Shown here one piece after another: positions 1 through 8,940 of a stretch of DNA of 64,000 nucleotides. Numbering within the stretch: the first letter of the stretch is position 1; each line of letters begins with the position of its first letter. Origin of the DNA: Aquabacterium commune (GTDB lineage: Bacteria > Pseudomonadota > Gammaproteobacteria > Burkholderiales > Burkholderiaceae_C). The stretch covers positions 310,001 through 374,000 of the forward strand of contig NZ_SNXW01000003.1 of the NCBI RefSeq assembly GCF_004362855.1. The letters run 5' to 3'. The notes under the pieces are model-generated. The model was given only the letters and a program-made list of their open reading frames with translations. It searched no databases and was not told the DNA's origin. The translations under genes and the position numbers were made by a program.

Positions 1-1
1 G

Positions 2-631
2 GTGGCCGAGGTCGAAGCGCTGGCCGCCCCGCTGCAAGCCATGCACATCGCCGAATTGCCCAGGCCGACCAAGGGCGGGGCCAAAGCCGGTGCCAAGGGC
101 GACTGCCAGCCAGACGCTGCGACCACCGCGCGCGCGCTGGCCACGCTGCTGGCGCCTGCCGTGCAAGGCCATGACATCGGGTTGATGTCCGAGGCCGGCC
201 TGCCGGGCGTGGCCGACCCGGGCGCGGCCGTGGTGCGCGCTGCCCACCAACTGGGCCTGCAGGTGGTGCCGATGTCGGGGCCGAGCTCGCTGGTGCTGGC
301 GCTGGCGGCCAGCGGCTTGCAGGGCCAGAGCTTCGCCTTCGTCGGCTACCTGCCGGTGGATGGCAGCCAGCGGGCGCAGCGCATCCGTGAGTTGGAGTTG
401 GCCTCGCGCAAGGCGCAACAAACGCAGCTGGTGATCGAGACGCCCTACCGCAACCCCGCGCTGTGGCAGGCCCTGCTGGCCCATTTGCAGCCGCAGACCT
501 GGCTGAGCGTGAGCTGCGGCCTGACGCTGGACGGCGGCTTCAGCCACACCGACACCGTGGCGCACTGGCGCAACCGGCCCCTGGATTTGCCCACGGATGT
601 GCCTGCCGTGTTTTCCTGGCTGGCCGTCTGA
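2..631 (+). CDS. SAM-dependent methyltransferase, tetrapyrrole-methylase (RsmI-like) family, 5' partial
   Basis: The visible 209 residues match the C-terminal two thirds of the tetrapyrrole methylase/RsmI fold. There is a SEAGLPGVADPG segment, typical of the RsmI active-site region, followed by GPSSLVLALAASG and FVGYLP motifs. The RsmI family 2'-O-methylates C1402 of 16S rRNA, but short paralogues of this kind are common in Burkholderiales and their substrate is uncertain. The frame is open to the left edge; the first GTG lies inside the conserved domain, so the true start and roughly 50 N-terminal residues are outside the window. The family assignment is fairly safe; the exact role is not. 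Confidence 0.75.
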   Translation: MAEVEALAAPLQAMHIAELPRPTKGGAKAGAKGDCQPDAATTARALATLLAPAVQGHDIGLMSEAGLPGVADPGAAVVRAAHQLGLQVVPMSGPSSLVLALAASGLQGQSFAFVGYLPVDGSQRAQRIRELELASRKAQQTQLVIETPYRNPALWQALLAHLQPQTWLSVSCGLTLDGGFSHTDTVAHWRNRPLDLPTDVPAVFSWLAV

Positions 632-699
632 TGGCGGCGCATGCGCTGGCCCTGGACTTGAAGCATGTGAATGACACCACTTCTTGACACAATCACGGC

Positions 700-1233
700 A
701 TGCTCGCCGATGCCCCTGCCCCCAACCCCAAAGCCCCCATGACCGCCCACCACGCCGTGCCCGCCGCGGCCCACCACCCTGAACCGAGCGAGCTGGCCCT
801 GCGCCTGGGCTATGCCGGCCTGATCCCCTTCGCGGCCGGTGCCGTGTTCGTGTGGCTGCTGGTCGGGCGCATCGACGACGAACCCTTTGCTTTCGTCGTG
901 CGCGCACTGGCCAGCTATGGCGCGCTGATCGTGTCCTTCCTGGGCGGCATGCGCTGGGGCCTGGTCATGGGCAGCTCCGAAGCCGGTGCGCTCTCGCCGG
1001 GCTACCAGCGCCGCGCCCTGTGGACAGGCATCGCGTTCTCGCTGGCCGCCTGGCTGGCCTTGCTGATGCCGCCGCACGCTGGCCTGGTCGTGATGGGCGC
1101 CCTGCTCATCGCCTGCTACCTGCTGGACCGCAAGCACTACCTGGAGCTGGGCGTGTCGGGCTGGCTGACGCTGCGCTTTCGCCTGACGGTGGTGGCCAGC
1201 CTGAGCTGCTTCCTGGCCGCCGCGCAAATCTGA
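700..1233 (+). CDS. DUF3429 family integral membrane protein
   Basis: This 177-residue protein resembles the DUF3429 family. A hydrophobic LGYAGLIPF segment opens the conserved part and is followed by a SFLGGMRWG motif and three or four further membrane segments. The family has no established function. An in-frame ATG at 739 would remove a Pro-rich 13-residue leader and may be the real start, since no clear ribosome-binding site precedes either one. A TTGACA-like hexamer lies at 684-689, too close to serve a start at 700 unless that start is downstream. The gene sits between the methyltransferase and the M61 peptidase, all on the same strand. Confidence 0.7.
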   Translation: MLADAPAPNPKAPMTAHHAVPAAAHHPEPSELALRLGYAGLIPFAAGAVFVWLLVGRIDDEPFAFVVRALASYGALIVSFLGGMRWGLVMGSSEAGALSPGYQRRALWTGIAFSLAAWLALLMPPHAGLVVMGALLIACYLLDRKHYLELGVSGWLTLRFRLTVVASLSCFLAAAQI

Positions 1234-1271
1234 GCCCCAAGCCGCACATCCTTCCCCCCGAAAAGCCCTGC

Positions 1272-3110
1272 ATGATCGAATTCCGCGTCGAGGTGGCCGA
1301 TGTCCACAGCCACCGTTTCCTGGTCACGATGCGGGTGGCCAAGCCCGCGGCTTACCAGCGCCTGCGCCTGCCCGCGTGGATCCCTGGCAGCTACCTGATC
1401 CGGGAGTTTGTCCGCCACCTGTCGCCACTGAGCGCCGAGCAAGGCGGTCAAGCGCGCCCGGTGATGCAGATGGACAAGGCCACCTGGGAGGTCGCCACGG
1501 AAGGCCGCGGCGCGCTCACGGTGCGCTACGAGGTCCATGCTTTCGACACCTCGGTGCGCGCGGCCTTCCTGGACGCGCAACGCGGCTTCTTCAACGGCAC
1601 CAGCGTCTTCCTGCAGGCCGAGGGCTTCGAAGACCAGCCCCAGCGCGTGACGCTGGCGGGCCTGCCGCGCGGCTGGCAAGTGGCCACGGCGCTGCCGGCG
1701 ATCAAGGTCAATGCGCAAGGCGCGGGCGTGTACGAAGCGCCCGACTACGACGCCCTCATCGACCACCCGGTCGAGATGGGCACCTTCTGGCGCGGCGAGT
1801 TCACCGTGCGCGGCGTGCGCCACGAGTTCGTGGTGTCGGGCGCCAGCGCGGATCTGGATGGCGAGCGCCTGCTGGCCGACACCCGTCGCATCTGCGAAGC
1901 GCAGATCCTGTTCTGGCACGGCCGGCGCAAGCCCGACTTCGACCACTACGTCTTCATGCTCAACGCCGTGGAAGATGGCTACGGTGGCCTGGAGCACCGC
2001 CAGAGCACCGCGCTGATCTGCGCGCGCAAGGACCTGCCCCGCCAAGGCCGCCCGGTGCCCACCGACGCCTACACGACGCTGCTGGGCCTCATCAGCCACG
2101 AGTACTTCCACACCTGGAACGTCAAGCGGCTCAAGCCCACGGCCTTCGCGCCCTATGACCTCACCACCGAGAACCACACGCGCATGCTGTGGTTCTTCGA
2201 AGGCTTCACGTCCTATTACGACGACCAGTTCCTGCTGCGCACCGGCCTCATCGACGGCCCCACCTACCTGAAGCTGGTCACCAAGGCGATCAACCAGGTG
2301 CGGACCACGCCCGGGCGCTTCAGCCACAGCGTGGGCCAGGCCAGCTTCGACGCCTGGACGCGCTACTACCGCCCCGACGAGAACACCGCCAACGCGACGG
2401 TCAGCTACTACACCAAGGGCGCCTTGGTCGGTCTGGCGCTGGACCTCAGCCTGCGCCTGCTGCCCGCCACCGAAGCGGGCCAGCCCTCGCTCGATGGCGT
2501 GATGAAGGCCTTGTGGGCCTTGCGCCGCCCCATCACCGAAGCCGATGTGGCCCAGGCCCTGAGCGACGTGGCCGGCCGGCCGCCGGACACCGACGCCTTG
2601 CAGAACGCCGATGCCGCCGCCGACAGCTGGCAGGCCCTGTTGCACCGCTGGACCGAGGGGTGCGACGAGCTGCCCCTGCCCCGCCTGCTGGCCGCCCACG
2701 GCGTGCAATGGCTGAGCAAGGCCGCACCGCTGCCGCAGCGCCTGGGCGTGCGCTTGTCCGAAGCGCAGGGCGTGCTCAAGGTGCAAGCCGTGATGCGCGG
2801 GGGCCTGGCCGAAGCCGCCGGCATGAGCGCAGGCGACGAGTGCCTGGCCCTGGACGGCTGGCGCCTGCGCCGCATCGACGACCTGGTGCAGTGGCACGAC
2901 GCCGCGCGCGCGCAAACCCTGCTGGTCTGCCGAGACCAGCGCCTGCTGACCTTGCCCCTGAAAGCGCTGGGCGCGCCCGTGGCCGCGAAGGCCTCTGACG
3001 CGCCGCTGTGCGCGGCCGATGTCGTCGGGCTGACCCTGGCCGATGTCTCGGTCGCCAGCGCAGGCGCAGACACGGCCAAGCGCCGCGAAGCGTGGTTGGG
3101 CCGCCGATGA
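1272..3110 (+). CDS. M61 family metallopeptidase (glycyl aminopeptidase-like) with PDZ domain
   Basis: This is a 612-residue zinc peptidase of family M61. The zinc motif HEYFH is at residues 276-280 and is followed by the family-typical TWNVKRLKP stretch; a glutamate in FFEGFTSYYDD supplies the third ligand. The N-terminal 170 residues form the beta-rich M61 N domain (LPAWIPGSYLIREF), and the last 110 or so residues look like a PDZ domain. Characterised M61 enzymes are aminopeptidases that prefer N-terminal Gly or Ala. No signal peptide is visible. The ATG at 1272 starts exactly at the conserved N domain; upstream in-frame sequence overlaps the DUF3429 gene and is rejected. The stop overlaps the next start as ATGA, implying coupling. 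Confidence 0.85.
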   Translation: MIEFRVEVADVHSHRFLVTMRVAKPAAYQRLRLPAWIPGSYLIREFVRHLSPLSAEQGGQARPVMQMDKATWEVATEGRGALTVRYEVHAFDTSVRAAFLDAQRGFFNGTSVFLQAEGFEDQPQRVTLAGLPRGWQVATALPAIKVNAQGAGVYEAPDYDALIDHPVEMGTFWRGEFTVRGVRHEFVVSGASADLDGERLLADTRRICEAQILFWHGRRKPDFDHYVFMLNAVEDGYGGLEHRQSTALICARKDLPRQGRPVPTDAYTTLLGLISHEYFHTWNVKRLKPTAFAPYDLTTENHTRMLWFFEGFTSYYDDQFLLRTGLIDGPTYLKLVTKAINQVRTTPGRFSHSVGQASFDAWTRYYRPDENTANATVSYYTKGALVGLALDLSLRLLPATEAGQPSLDGVMKALWALRRPITEADVAQALSDVAGRPPDTDALQNADAAADSWQALLHRWTEGCDELPLPRLLAAHGVQWLSKAAPLPQRLGVRLSEAQGVLKVQAVMRGGLAEAAGMSAGDECLALDGWRLRRIDDLVQWHDAARAQTLLVCRDQRLLTLPLKALGAPVAAKASDAPLCAADVVGLTLADVSVASAGADTAKRREAWLGRR

Positions 3111-4321
3111 ACGACAAACGCAAGCGGCCATTGAGCAGCCGCGCAGGCGTGGTCGCACTGCTGGCCGCCGCCGTGGTGCTGGCCCACGTGCTGCTGACGG
3201 GCGCGGTGCTGCAGGAGATGCAAGGCCTCAAGCCGGCCGATGCCAGCATCAAGCGCATGGACGCCACCTACGTCAGCGAAGTTCGCCTGACCGAGCCGCC
3301 CGCCGCCCCACCCGCGCCGGCCATGGTGCAAGCCGCAGCGCCCCAGGCTGCCGCCGCCGCGCCGAAGAAGGCAAAACCCAAGCCCACCAAGCCCCCCAAG
3401 GTGGCCAAGGCGGCCTCACAGCCTGACGAGGCCGCCTCCAAGCCCGAGGTGCTGGCCGACGCCGCCAGCGCGACACAGCCCTCGCCCGAGCCTGCCGCAT
3501 CCGCCGCCGCAACATCGGCACTGGCGGCATCGGCATCCGCCAACGCACCCGCCAGCACAGCCAACAGCGCGGTGGCCGCGGCCAGCGTCCCCAGCATGGG
3601 CGCCAGCGGTCCGAACAGCGGCCGCGCCTTCGTCTGGCCCCAGGCCACCAAGGTCAGCTACAAGCTGGAGGGCTACTTCCGCGGCCCCGTGTCGGGCCAG
3701 GCCTCGGTGGAATGGGTGCGCCAGGACAGCCGCTACCAGGTCCACATCGACGCCAGCATCGGCCCCAGCTTCGCGCCACTGGGCTCCTGGCGCCTGACCA
3801 GCGAGGGCGAGATCCAGCCGCAGGGCCTGCACCCCAAGCTGTACGAGAACACCAACCGCCTGCTGATCAAGACGTCCGCCCCGCGGCTCATCAAGCTGGA
3901 GGAAGACGAGGTCACCCACCCCGACGGCAAACGCTACCCGCGCCCGCCCGAGGTGCAGGACCCGGCCAGCTTCATGATCCAGCTGGCCTACCAGTTCACG
4001 CTCCGCCCCGACCTGCTCAAGCCGGGCAGCAGCTTCGCGCTGAACGTGGTCACGCTGCGCAAGCTGGAGCAGCTGACCTTCGACGTGGTCGGCAACGACG
4101 TGGTGCGCACCCCGATTGGCGACGTGCCGACGGTGCATGTGCGGCCGCGCAAGACCGTCACCGATGGCGGCGCCCTGCCTGCCGACGTGTGGTTCGCGCC
4201 CGGCCTGCAGTACCTGCCGGTGCGCATCTACATCAAGATGAGCGACGACGTGTACATGGACATGCAGATGAACCGCGCGCCCCAGCAGGCGCCGGGAGAA
4301 GGCGCCCCGCCCGCGCCGTGA
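3107..4321 (+). CDS. DUF3108 domain-containing protein, membrane-anchored
   Basis: This 404-residue protein begins with a short basic stretch and one hydrophobic segment at about residues 13-35, a likely uncleaved signal anchor. A long Ala/Pro/Lys-rich linker (about 60-160) resembles a periplasm-spanning region. The last 230 residues match the DUF3108 domain, with a KLEGYFRGPVSG entry strand and a YQFTLRPDLL segment. The family is of unknown function; members are usually periplasmic. The start codon overlaps the stop of the M61 peptidase gene (ATGA), so the two are probably translated together and may act together. It converges on dsbC, leaving only 15 bases between the genes. Confidence 0.7.
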   Translation: MNDKRKRPLSSRAGVVALLAAAVVLAHVLLTGAVLQEMQGLKPADASIKRMDATYVSEVRLTEPPAAPPAPAMVQAAAPQAAAAAPKKAKPKPTKPPKVAKAASQPDEAASKPEVLADAASATQPSPEPAASAAATSALAASASANAPASTANSAVAAASVPSMGASGPNSGRAFVWPQATKVSYKLEGYFRGPVSGQASVEWVRQDSRYQVHIDASIGPSFAPLGSWRLTSEGEIQPQGLHPKLYENTNRLLIKTSAPRLIKLEEDEVTHPDGKRYPRPPEVQDPASFMIQLAYQFTLRPDLLKPGSSFALNVVTLRKLEQLTFDVVGNDVVRTPIGDVPTVHVRPRKTVTDGGALPADVWFAPGLQYLPVRIYIKMSDDVYMDMQMNRAPQQAPGEGAPPAP

Positions 4322-4336
4322 GTCGGTGATCCGGGC

Positions 4337-5092
4337 TCAGCCGCCGGTCTTGGCGCTGGCCTTGACCATGCGCTGCTCCAGCGTGGCCGCGTTGGCGGCA
4401 CCGGGCAGTCGGCTGCCATCCTCGAAGAAGATGGCCGGCGTGCCATTGACGCGCAGCTTTTGCGCCAGCGCCAGGTTGCGCTGGCCCGGCGAACCGCAGG
4501 CGCCCATGGCCTTGGGTGGCGTCACGCCTTGCAGCATCCAGTCCAGCCAGGCCTGGGTGCGGTCGCGCGAGCACCAGAGGTTGTCAACCTTGGCGCGCGA
4601 ATCCTCGCCCAGGATGCCGATCAGGTAGGTGTGGACGGTCACGTCCTTGAGCTTCTGGACATCGCGCTCCAGCTGCTTGCAGTAACCGCAGTTCGGGTCG
4701 GCGAAGATCACCAGGCGGCGCTTGCCCGTGCCCGACTTCCACACGATCGCGTCCTTGACCGGCATGCTGGCCACGTCCACGCGGTTGATCTCGTCCAGGC
4801 GCTCTTCGGTGAGGTTGCGCTGGCTGCGCGTCTCGATGAGGTGGCCCTCGATCAGGTACTCGCCGGCGGCATCGGCGTAGAACACATTGCTGCCGGCCTT
4901 GAGCTCGACCAGGCCGTTGATGGGCGAGGTGCGGGCCGAGTCCACCGGGGGCAGATCGGGCAGGCGCTGCGCCAGCTTTTGTTTGATGGCGGCCAGTTGC
5001 GCGGCAGACAGCTCGCCCGACTGGGCATCGGCCACGCCCAGCAGGCTCAGGCAGAGCCCGGCGGCCAGCAGGCTTCGGAAAATCGGTTTCAT
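4337..5092 (-). CDS. dsbC: DsbC-type thiol:disulfide interchange protein (periplasmic isomerase)
   Basis: The protein has 251 residues, a signal peptide (residues 1-23, ending ADA), a short dimerisation domain and a thioredoxin-fold domain with the CGYC active site at residues 135-138, preceded by FADPN. A cis-Pro loop is present at NGTPAIFF. DsbC isomerises wrong disulfides in periplasmic proteins and is kept reduced by DsbD, which is not in this window. The ATG at 5092 has an AGGA six bases upstream. The gene lies 59 bases downstream of the UbiH-family gene on the same strand, an arrangement often seen in Burkholderiales, so the two are probably co-transcribed. Confidence 0.88.
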   Translation of the reverse strand: MKPIFRSLLAAGLCLSLLGVADAQSGELSAAQLAAIKQKLAQRLPDLPPVDSARTSPINGLVELKAGSNVFYADAAGEYLIEGHLIETRSQRNLTEERLDEINRVDVASMPVKDAIVWKSGTGKRRLVIFADPNCGYCKQLERDVQKLKDVTVHTYLIGILGEDSRAKVDNLWCSRDRTQAWLDWMLQGVTPPKAMGACGSPGQRNLALAQKLRVNGTPAIFFEDGSRLPGAANAATLEQRMVKASAKTGG

Positions 5093-5151
5093 GCGGGATC
5101 CTGAAGGAGGAGTGAAAAGGGAAATCAGGCAGGCATCGGCACAGGCGAGCA

Positions 5152-6378
5152 TCAGCCGCCCAGCGCCCGGCCCACCAGCCAGGTTTTGATGGGGCCCAGC
5201 TGTTCGACCAGGCGCATGCCGGTGTTGCGCACCGCCTTGAGCGGCCCGCGCTCGTCGGCGAACAGTTGCAGCATGCCATCGGTGAGGGTGGCCATGCTGC
5301 GCGTGGGCCATTCGCGGCGGCGGGCGTAGCGGCGCAGGGTGCGTTCGTCGCCGGCCGTGCGCCAGGGCTCCTGCAGGCGGGCATCGCGCAGCACCGACAC
5401 CAGGGTATCGACATCGGCCAGGCCCAGGTTGAGGCCCTGTCCGGCCAGCGGGTGCATCTGGTGGGCCGCATCGCCCAGCAAAACCCACCCCGGCCCCGTC
5501 CAGCGCTCGGCCTGGGCCAGGGCCAGCGGCCACGAGGCCACCTCGGAGGCCAGGCTCAGTTCGCCCACCTGCGCCAGGGCCTCGGGCTGGGACTGCGCAA
5601 TGGCTTCGCGCAAGGCCGCTTCGAAAGCAGCGGGCGGCAGGTCCAGCAGCTCGCTGGCGCGGGCCTCGGGCACCGACCAGACCAGGCCGTAAGACGCCTC
5701 GGGCTCGGGCTGGTTGAAGGGCAGCAGGGCCAGCACGTCGGGCGCGCGGAACCACTGGCGCGCCACGCCCTGGTGCGGGCGGCTGGCGCGCAGGCGGGCG
5801 GCGACGCCCCAGTGGCCATAGTCCTGGCGGTCGAACGACACGCCGAGCGCGCGGCGGGTGTCGGAGTGCTTGCCTTCGCAGATGGCCAGCAGGTCGCAGG
5901 GCACGGGCGCGCGGCCGTCTTGCAAGGGCGGCACCACCGTGACGCGCGGGGCGTAGCGCAGGGCCTCGCTCAAGAGGCGCTCCAGGGCGCCGGCATCGGC
6001 GATCCAGGCCAGCTCGGTCAGGTGCTGCTGCCAGGCGGAAAAGGCCAGGGCGCCGCCGTCGTCACCGCGGATCTGCATGTCGAAGACCGGAGCCGACCAC
6101 TCGCGCAAGGCCGGCCAAACCCGCAGGCGGGTCAGCAGCGCGATGGCCCTGGCGTTGAGCGCGTAGGTGCGCACGTCGGCCGAATGCTGTGCGGCGAAGG
6201 CTTCGGCGCGCGCCCAGGCCACCGAGAAGCCTTCGGCCGACAAGGCCAGGGCGAGGGCCATGGCCACGGCGCCGGAGCCGCTCACGCAGACATCGGCGCG
6301 GCCGGATGCGGATGTCGCGGACGTGGCGAACGTCAATGCACGCGAGGAGGTGGGCACAGGCGGGGTCGATGGGGTCAC
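5152..6378 (-). CDS. UbiH/UbiF/VisC/COQ6 family FAD-dependent hydroxylase
   Basis: This is an aromatic-ring flavoprotein monooxygenase of the ubiquinone-hydroxylase family. The N-terminal FAD-binding GSGAVAMALAL motif and the second FAD motif GDAAHQMHPLAGQG followed by LNLGLADV are both clear, and the length of about 408 residues fits the family. Such enzymes hydroxylate the ubiquinone ring; which position cannot be read here. The start is uncertain. The open frame runs about 70 codons further upstream without family similarity, so I chose the GTG at 6378, about 30 residues before the FAD motif. A TTG at 6336 is an alternative. dsbC follows on the same strand. Confidence 0.8.
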   Translation of the reverse strand: MTPSTPPVPTSSRALTFATSATSASGRADVCVSGSGAVAMALALALSAEGFSVAWARAEAFAAQHSADVRTYALNARAIALLTRLRVWPALREWSAPVFDMQIRGDDGGALAFSAWQQHLTELAWIADAGALERLLSEALRYAPRVTVVPPLQDGRAPVPCDLLAICEGKHSDTRRALGVSFDRQDYGHWGVAARLRASRPHQGVARQWFRAPDVLALLPFNQPEPEASYGLVWSVPEARASELLDLPPAAFEAALREAIAQSQPEALAQVGELSLASEVASWPLALAQAERWTGPGWVLLGDAAHQMHPLAGQGLNLGLADVDTLVSVLRDARLQEPWRTAGDERTLRRYARRREWPTRSMATLTDGMLQLFADERGPLKAVRNTGMRLVEQLGPIKTWLVGRALGG

Positions 6379-6608
6379 GGCGGGCGGGGCGGGCAAGGCA
6401 ACAGGGGCGAACAGGGTCACGGCGCGGCGGGCAAGGCAAGCGGCAAGCTCGGGCGGCCACGCAAACCGGTGTTCCGGGGCAGCCGTTAATCTAACGCGCT
6501 TTCCAGTCTGGGCGGCGCGGCGCCCGAGCGCGACCACCGCTGGCGCGGATTTCCTGGGACATCGGCCGTTGTGGGCCGCCCGCAAGCCGTGGGGTGCCGC
6601 CGGCCACC

Positions 6609-6881
6609 CCTTGTCAGCGACACGCCGAGTTCACCGCCCTTGCGCCCGACCCACATCGGCTGGCGCGCGACCGACATCGGCTTGCGCCCGAGTCATTCCG
6701 CGACACACGCCGCCCACATCGGCCCGCGCCTGCAGCGCCACAGCCTGGCGCGCCACCCGGGTCGGCTCGCGCATGCACCTCGGTGGGGCACGCGCCACAC
6801 GGAACGCCTTGCGCGCAACCCAAGTCGGCCGGCGCACCGCTGTGCACCGCTTGCGCACCCCTCGCCCAGCCTTGCACGCGA
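6609..6881. repeat. array of degenerate ~21-bp repeats in the 683-bp gap before ychF
   Basis: The gap 6379-7061 has no convincing gene. Within it, roughly thirteen degenerate units of 21 bp run from 6609 to 6881. Clear units begin at 6651, 6672 and 6714; all three carry CATCGGC near their start, followed by a (T/C)(T/G/C)GCGC core. Weaker units keep the (T/G)GCGC half at the same spacing, with a one-base phase shift near 6750. Read on the plus strand, the array gives a seven-residue pattern (HIG/DIG...), but with no ribosome-binding site or homology, so I do not call a protein. Confidence 0.6.
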
Positions 6882-6885
6882 GGGT

Positions 6886-6916
6886 TTGGCCGCTGCATCG
6901 CCGGGGTCATTACAAT
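6886..6916 (+). promoter_or_regulatory. candidate ychF promoter
   Basis: A near-consensus -10 hexamer TACAAT lies at 6911-6916. The best -35 candidate is TTGGCC at 6886-6891, with a longer than ideal 19-base spacer. It would give a 5' leader of about 135 bases before ychF. It sits directly after the 21-bp repeat array. Confidence 0.35.
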
Positions 6917-7061
6917 CACCACCTGCAAACCGGGGCCCAACGGGTCGCCACGACACCGCGTCGTCGCCTTGTCCACCCGGCCTCCCAACACCCGGATCAG
7001 GCACGTCCGCCACGCAGGGGCCTCCAGGCCCCGTCCGCGACCGATCCACAAGGAAATTTCC

Positions 7062-8156
7062 ATGAGCCTCCAATGCGGCATCGTGGGCCTGCCCAACGTC
7101 GGCAAGTCCACCCTCTTCAACGCGCTGACCAAGGCCGGCATCGCGGCTGAAAACTACCCCTTCTGCACCATCGAGCCCAACGTCGGCGTGGTGGAAGTGC
7201 CCGACCCGCGCCTGCAGCAGCTGGCCGAGATCATCAGCCCCGAGCGCATCGTGCCGGCCATCGTCGAGTTCGTGGACATCGCCGGCCTGGTGGCGGGCGC
7301 CTCCCAGGGCGAAGGCCTGGGCAACCAGTTCCTCAGCCACATCCGCGAAACCGACGCCATCGTCAACGTGGTGCGCTGCTTCGAAGACGACAACGTGATC
7401 CACGTGGCCGGCAAGGTGGACCCCATCGCCGACATCGAGGTCATCCAGACCGAGCTGTGCCTGGCCGACCTGGGCACCGTGGAAAAAAGCCTGCACCGCT
7501 ACAACAAGGCCGCGCGCTCGGGCAACGACAAGGAAGCCGCCGCCCTGGTGAAGGTGCTGGAGAAGTGCCAGGCGGCCCTGGACCAGGCCCAGCCGGTGCG
7601 CTCCATCGACTTCAGCAAGGAAGAGCTGGTCATCCTCAAGCCGCTGTGCCTGATCACGGCCAAGCCGGCCATGTTCGTGGGCAATGTGTCGGAGACCGGC
7701 TTCGAGAACAACCCCTTCCTGGACCGCCTGCGCGAATACGCCGCGGCGCAAAAGGGCGAGGTCGTGGCGATTTGCGCCAAGACCGAGGCCGAGCTGTCCG
7801 AGATGGAAGACGAAGACCGCGCCATGTTCCTGGCCGAAATGGGCCAGACCGAACCCGGCCTGAACCGCCTGATCCGCGCGGGCTTCAAGCTGCTCGGCCT
7901 GCAGACCTACTTCACCGCGGGCGTCAAGGAAGTGCGCGCCTGGACCGTGCCCATCGGCGCCACCGCCCCGCAAGCGGCCGGCGTGATCCACACCGACTTC
8001 GAGAAGGGCTTCATCCGCGCCCAGACCATCGCCTTCGACGATTTCATCCAGTACAAGGGCGAAGCCGGTGCCAAGGACGCGGGCAAGATGCGCGCCGAAG
8101 GCAAGGAATACATCGTCAAGGACGGCGACGTGTTGAACTTCCTGTTCAACGTCTGA
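7062..8156 (+). CDS. ychF: redox-regulated ribosome-binding ATPase YchF (Obg-family GTPase fold)
   Basis: The 364-residue product is almost the length of E. coli YchF (363). The P-loop [14 protein letters not shown] is at residues 8-21, followed by the [11 protein letters not shown] switch region and [10 protein letters not shown], and it ends with the typical TGS-domain tail [18 protein letters not shown]. YchF belongs to the Obg-type GTPases but prefers ATP; it binds ribosomes and affects oxidative-stress responses. An AGGAA lies just upstream of the ATG. The gene stands alone between the repeat array and cheW. Confidence 0.96.
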   Translation: MSLQCGIVGLPNVGKSTLFNALTKAGIAAENYPFCTIEPNVGVVEVPDPRLQQLAEIISPERIVPAIVEFVDIAGLVAGASQGEGLGNQFLSHIRETDAIVNVVRCFEDDNVIHVAGKVDPIADIEVIQTELCLADLGTVEKSLHRYNKAARSGNDKEAAALVKVLEKCQAALDQAQPVRSIDFSKEELVILKPLCLITAKPAMFVGNVSETGFENNPFLDRLREYAAAQKGEVVAICAKTEAELSEMEDEDRAMFLAEMGQTEPGLNRLIRAGFKLLGLQTYFTAGVKEVRAWTVPIGATAPQAAGVIHTDFEKGFIRAQTIAFDDFIQYKGEAGAKDAGKMRAEGKEYIVKDGDVLNFLFNV

Positions 8157-8173
8157 GACAGATTGGCACCACC

Positions 8174-8216
8174 AGGGGGGCGGCTTCGCGGCATGCGGGG
8201 TCGCCCCCTTCAGTTT
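8174..8216 (+). terminator. possible intrinsic terminator after ychF
   Basis: GGGGGCG at 8176-8182 pairs with CGCCCCC at 8202-8208 around a 19-base loop, followed by a TTCAGTTTT tract. The large loop and interrupted T run make this only a fair candidate. Confidence 0.35.
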
Positions 8217-8287
8217 TCCGGCAGGTCGGCCGATATGGCACGTGAGACCACTTTGTGGCCCCCCTCACCACCCCACAGAGGACCGAC

Positions 8288-8884
8288 ATGGACACCCTGC
8301 AAGCCGTCGCACCCCAGACCGCCACGCCCGCGCGCGCCGACAGCGCCTCCGCCCCGTCCGGTTTCGGCATGCGCCAGAACACCGCGCGCCAGGTGCGCCA
8401 CGTGCCCGCAGGCCGTGAATACCTCACGTTCCGCCTGGGCACTGAAGAGTACGGCATCGACATCCTGAAGGTTCAGGAGATCCGCTCCTACGAGCAGCCC
8501 ACCAAGATCGCCAACGCGCCCGCCTACCTCAAGGGCGTGGTCAACCTGCGCGGCGTGATCGTCCCGATCGTGGACCTGCGCGTGAAGTTCAACTGCGTCA
8601 ACGACGACGGCCAGACCGACATCAACAGCTTCACCGTGGTGATCGTGCTGAACGTCAAGGGCCGCGTGGTCGGTGCCGTGGTGGATTCGGTCAGCGACGT
8701 GATGCAGCTGTCGGAGCAGATGATCCAGCCGGCGCCCGAGATGAGCGCGTCCATCGTGGACACGACCTACATCACCGGCATCGCCAACGTGAGCGACCGA
8801 CTGCTGATCCTGATGGACATCGAGTCGCTGATGGGCAGCGCCGAGATGGGCCTGATCAACAGCCTGACGCCCACCCCGCAGTGA
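8288..8884 (+). CDS. cheW: chemotaxis adaptor protein CheW
   Basis: The 198-residue protein has a disordered, Ala-rich N-terminal tail of about 45 residues and then a complete CheW domain: [35 protein letters not shown] and [11 protein letters not shown]. CheW couples chemoreceptors to the CheA kinase at the inner membrane. The ATG at 8288 is preceded by AGAGGA and chosen over an upstream in-frame GTG. No other chemotaxis genes are in the window, so this is an orphan cheW, possibly serving receptors encoded elsewhere. Confidence 0.92.
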   Translation: MDTLQAVAPQTATPARADSASAPSGFGMRQNTARQVRHVPAGREYLTFRLGTEEYGIDILKVQEIRSYEQPTKIANAPAYLKGVVNLRGVIVPIVDLRVKFNCVNDDGQTDINSFTVVIVLNVKGRVVGAVVDSVSDVMQLSEQMIQPAPEMSASIVDTTYITGIANVSDRLLILMDIESLMGSAEMGLINSLTPTPQ

Positions 8885-8921
8885 CATCGCGCTGACCTCG
8901 CCTTGCCCGTGAGGCCAAGGC

Positions 8922-8940
8922 GTCAGTCAGTCAGTCAGTC
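8922..8940. repeat. short GTCA tetranucleotide repeat
   Basis: GTCA is repeated about 4.5 times in the 50-bp gap between the convergent cheW and permease genes. It overlaps the stop codon of the permease gene, whose stop is the first TGA provided by the repeat on the minus strand. Confidence 0.7.

Noticed and set aside
445-1227. Long minus-strand open frame of 260 codons opposite the methyltransferase and DUF3429 genes
   Set aside because: Composition is Gln/His/Arg/Gly-rich, as expected for the antisense of a GC-rich gene, with no recognisable domain.
6609-6881. CRISPR array
   Set aside because: Period is about 21 bp with no distinct spacers, repeats are degenerate and no cas genes are nearby.
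6571-7065. Plus-strand frame with a seven-residue repeat over the 21-bp repeat array
   Set aside because: The period follows from the DNA repeat; there is no ribosome-binding site and no related protein I recognise, and other frames are open too.
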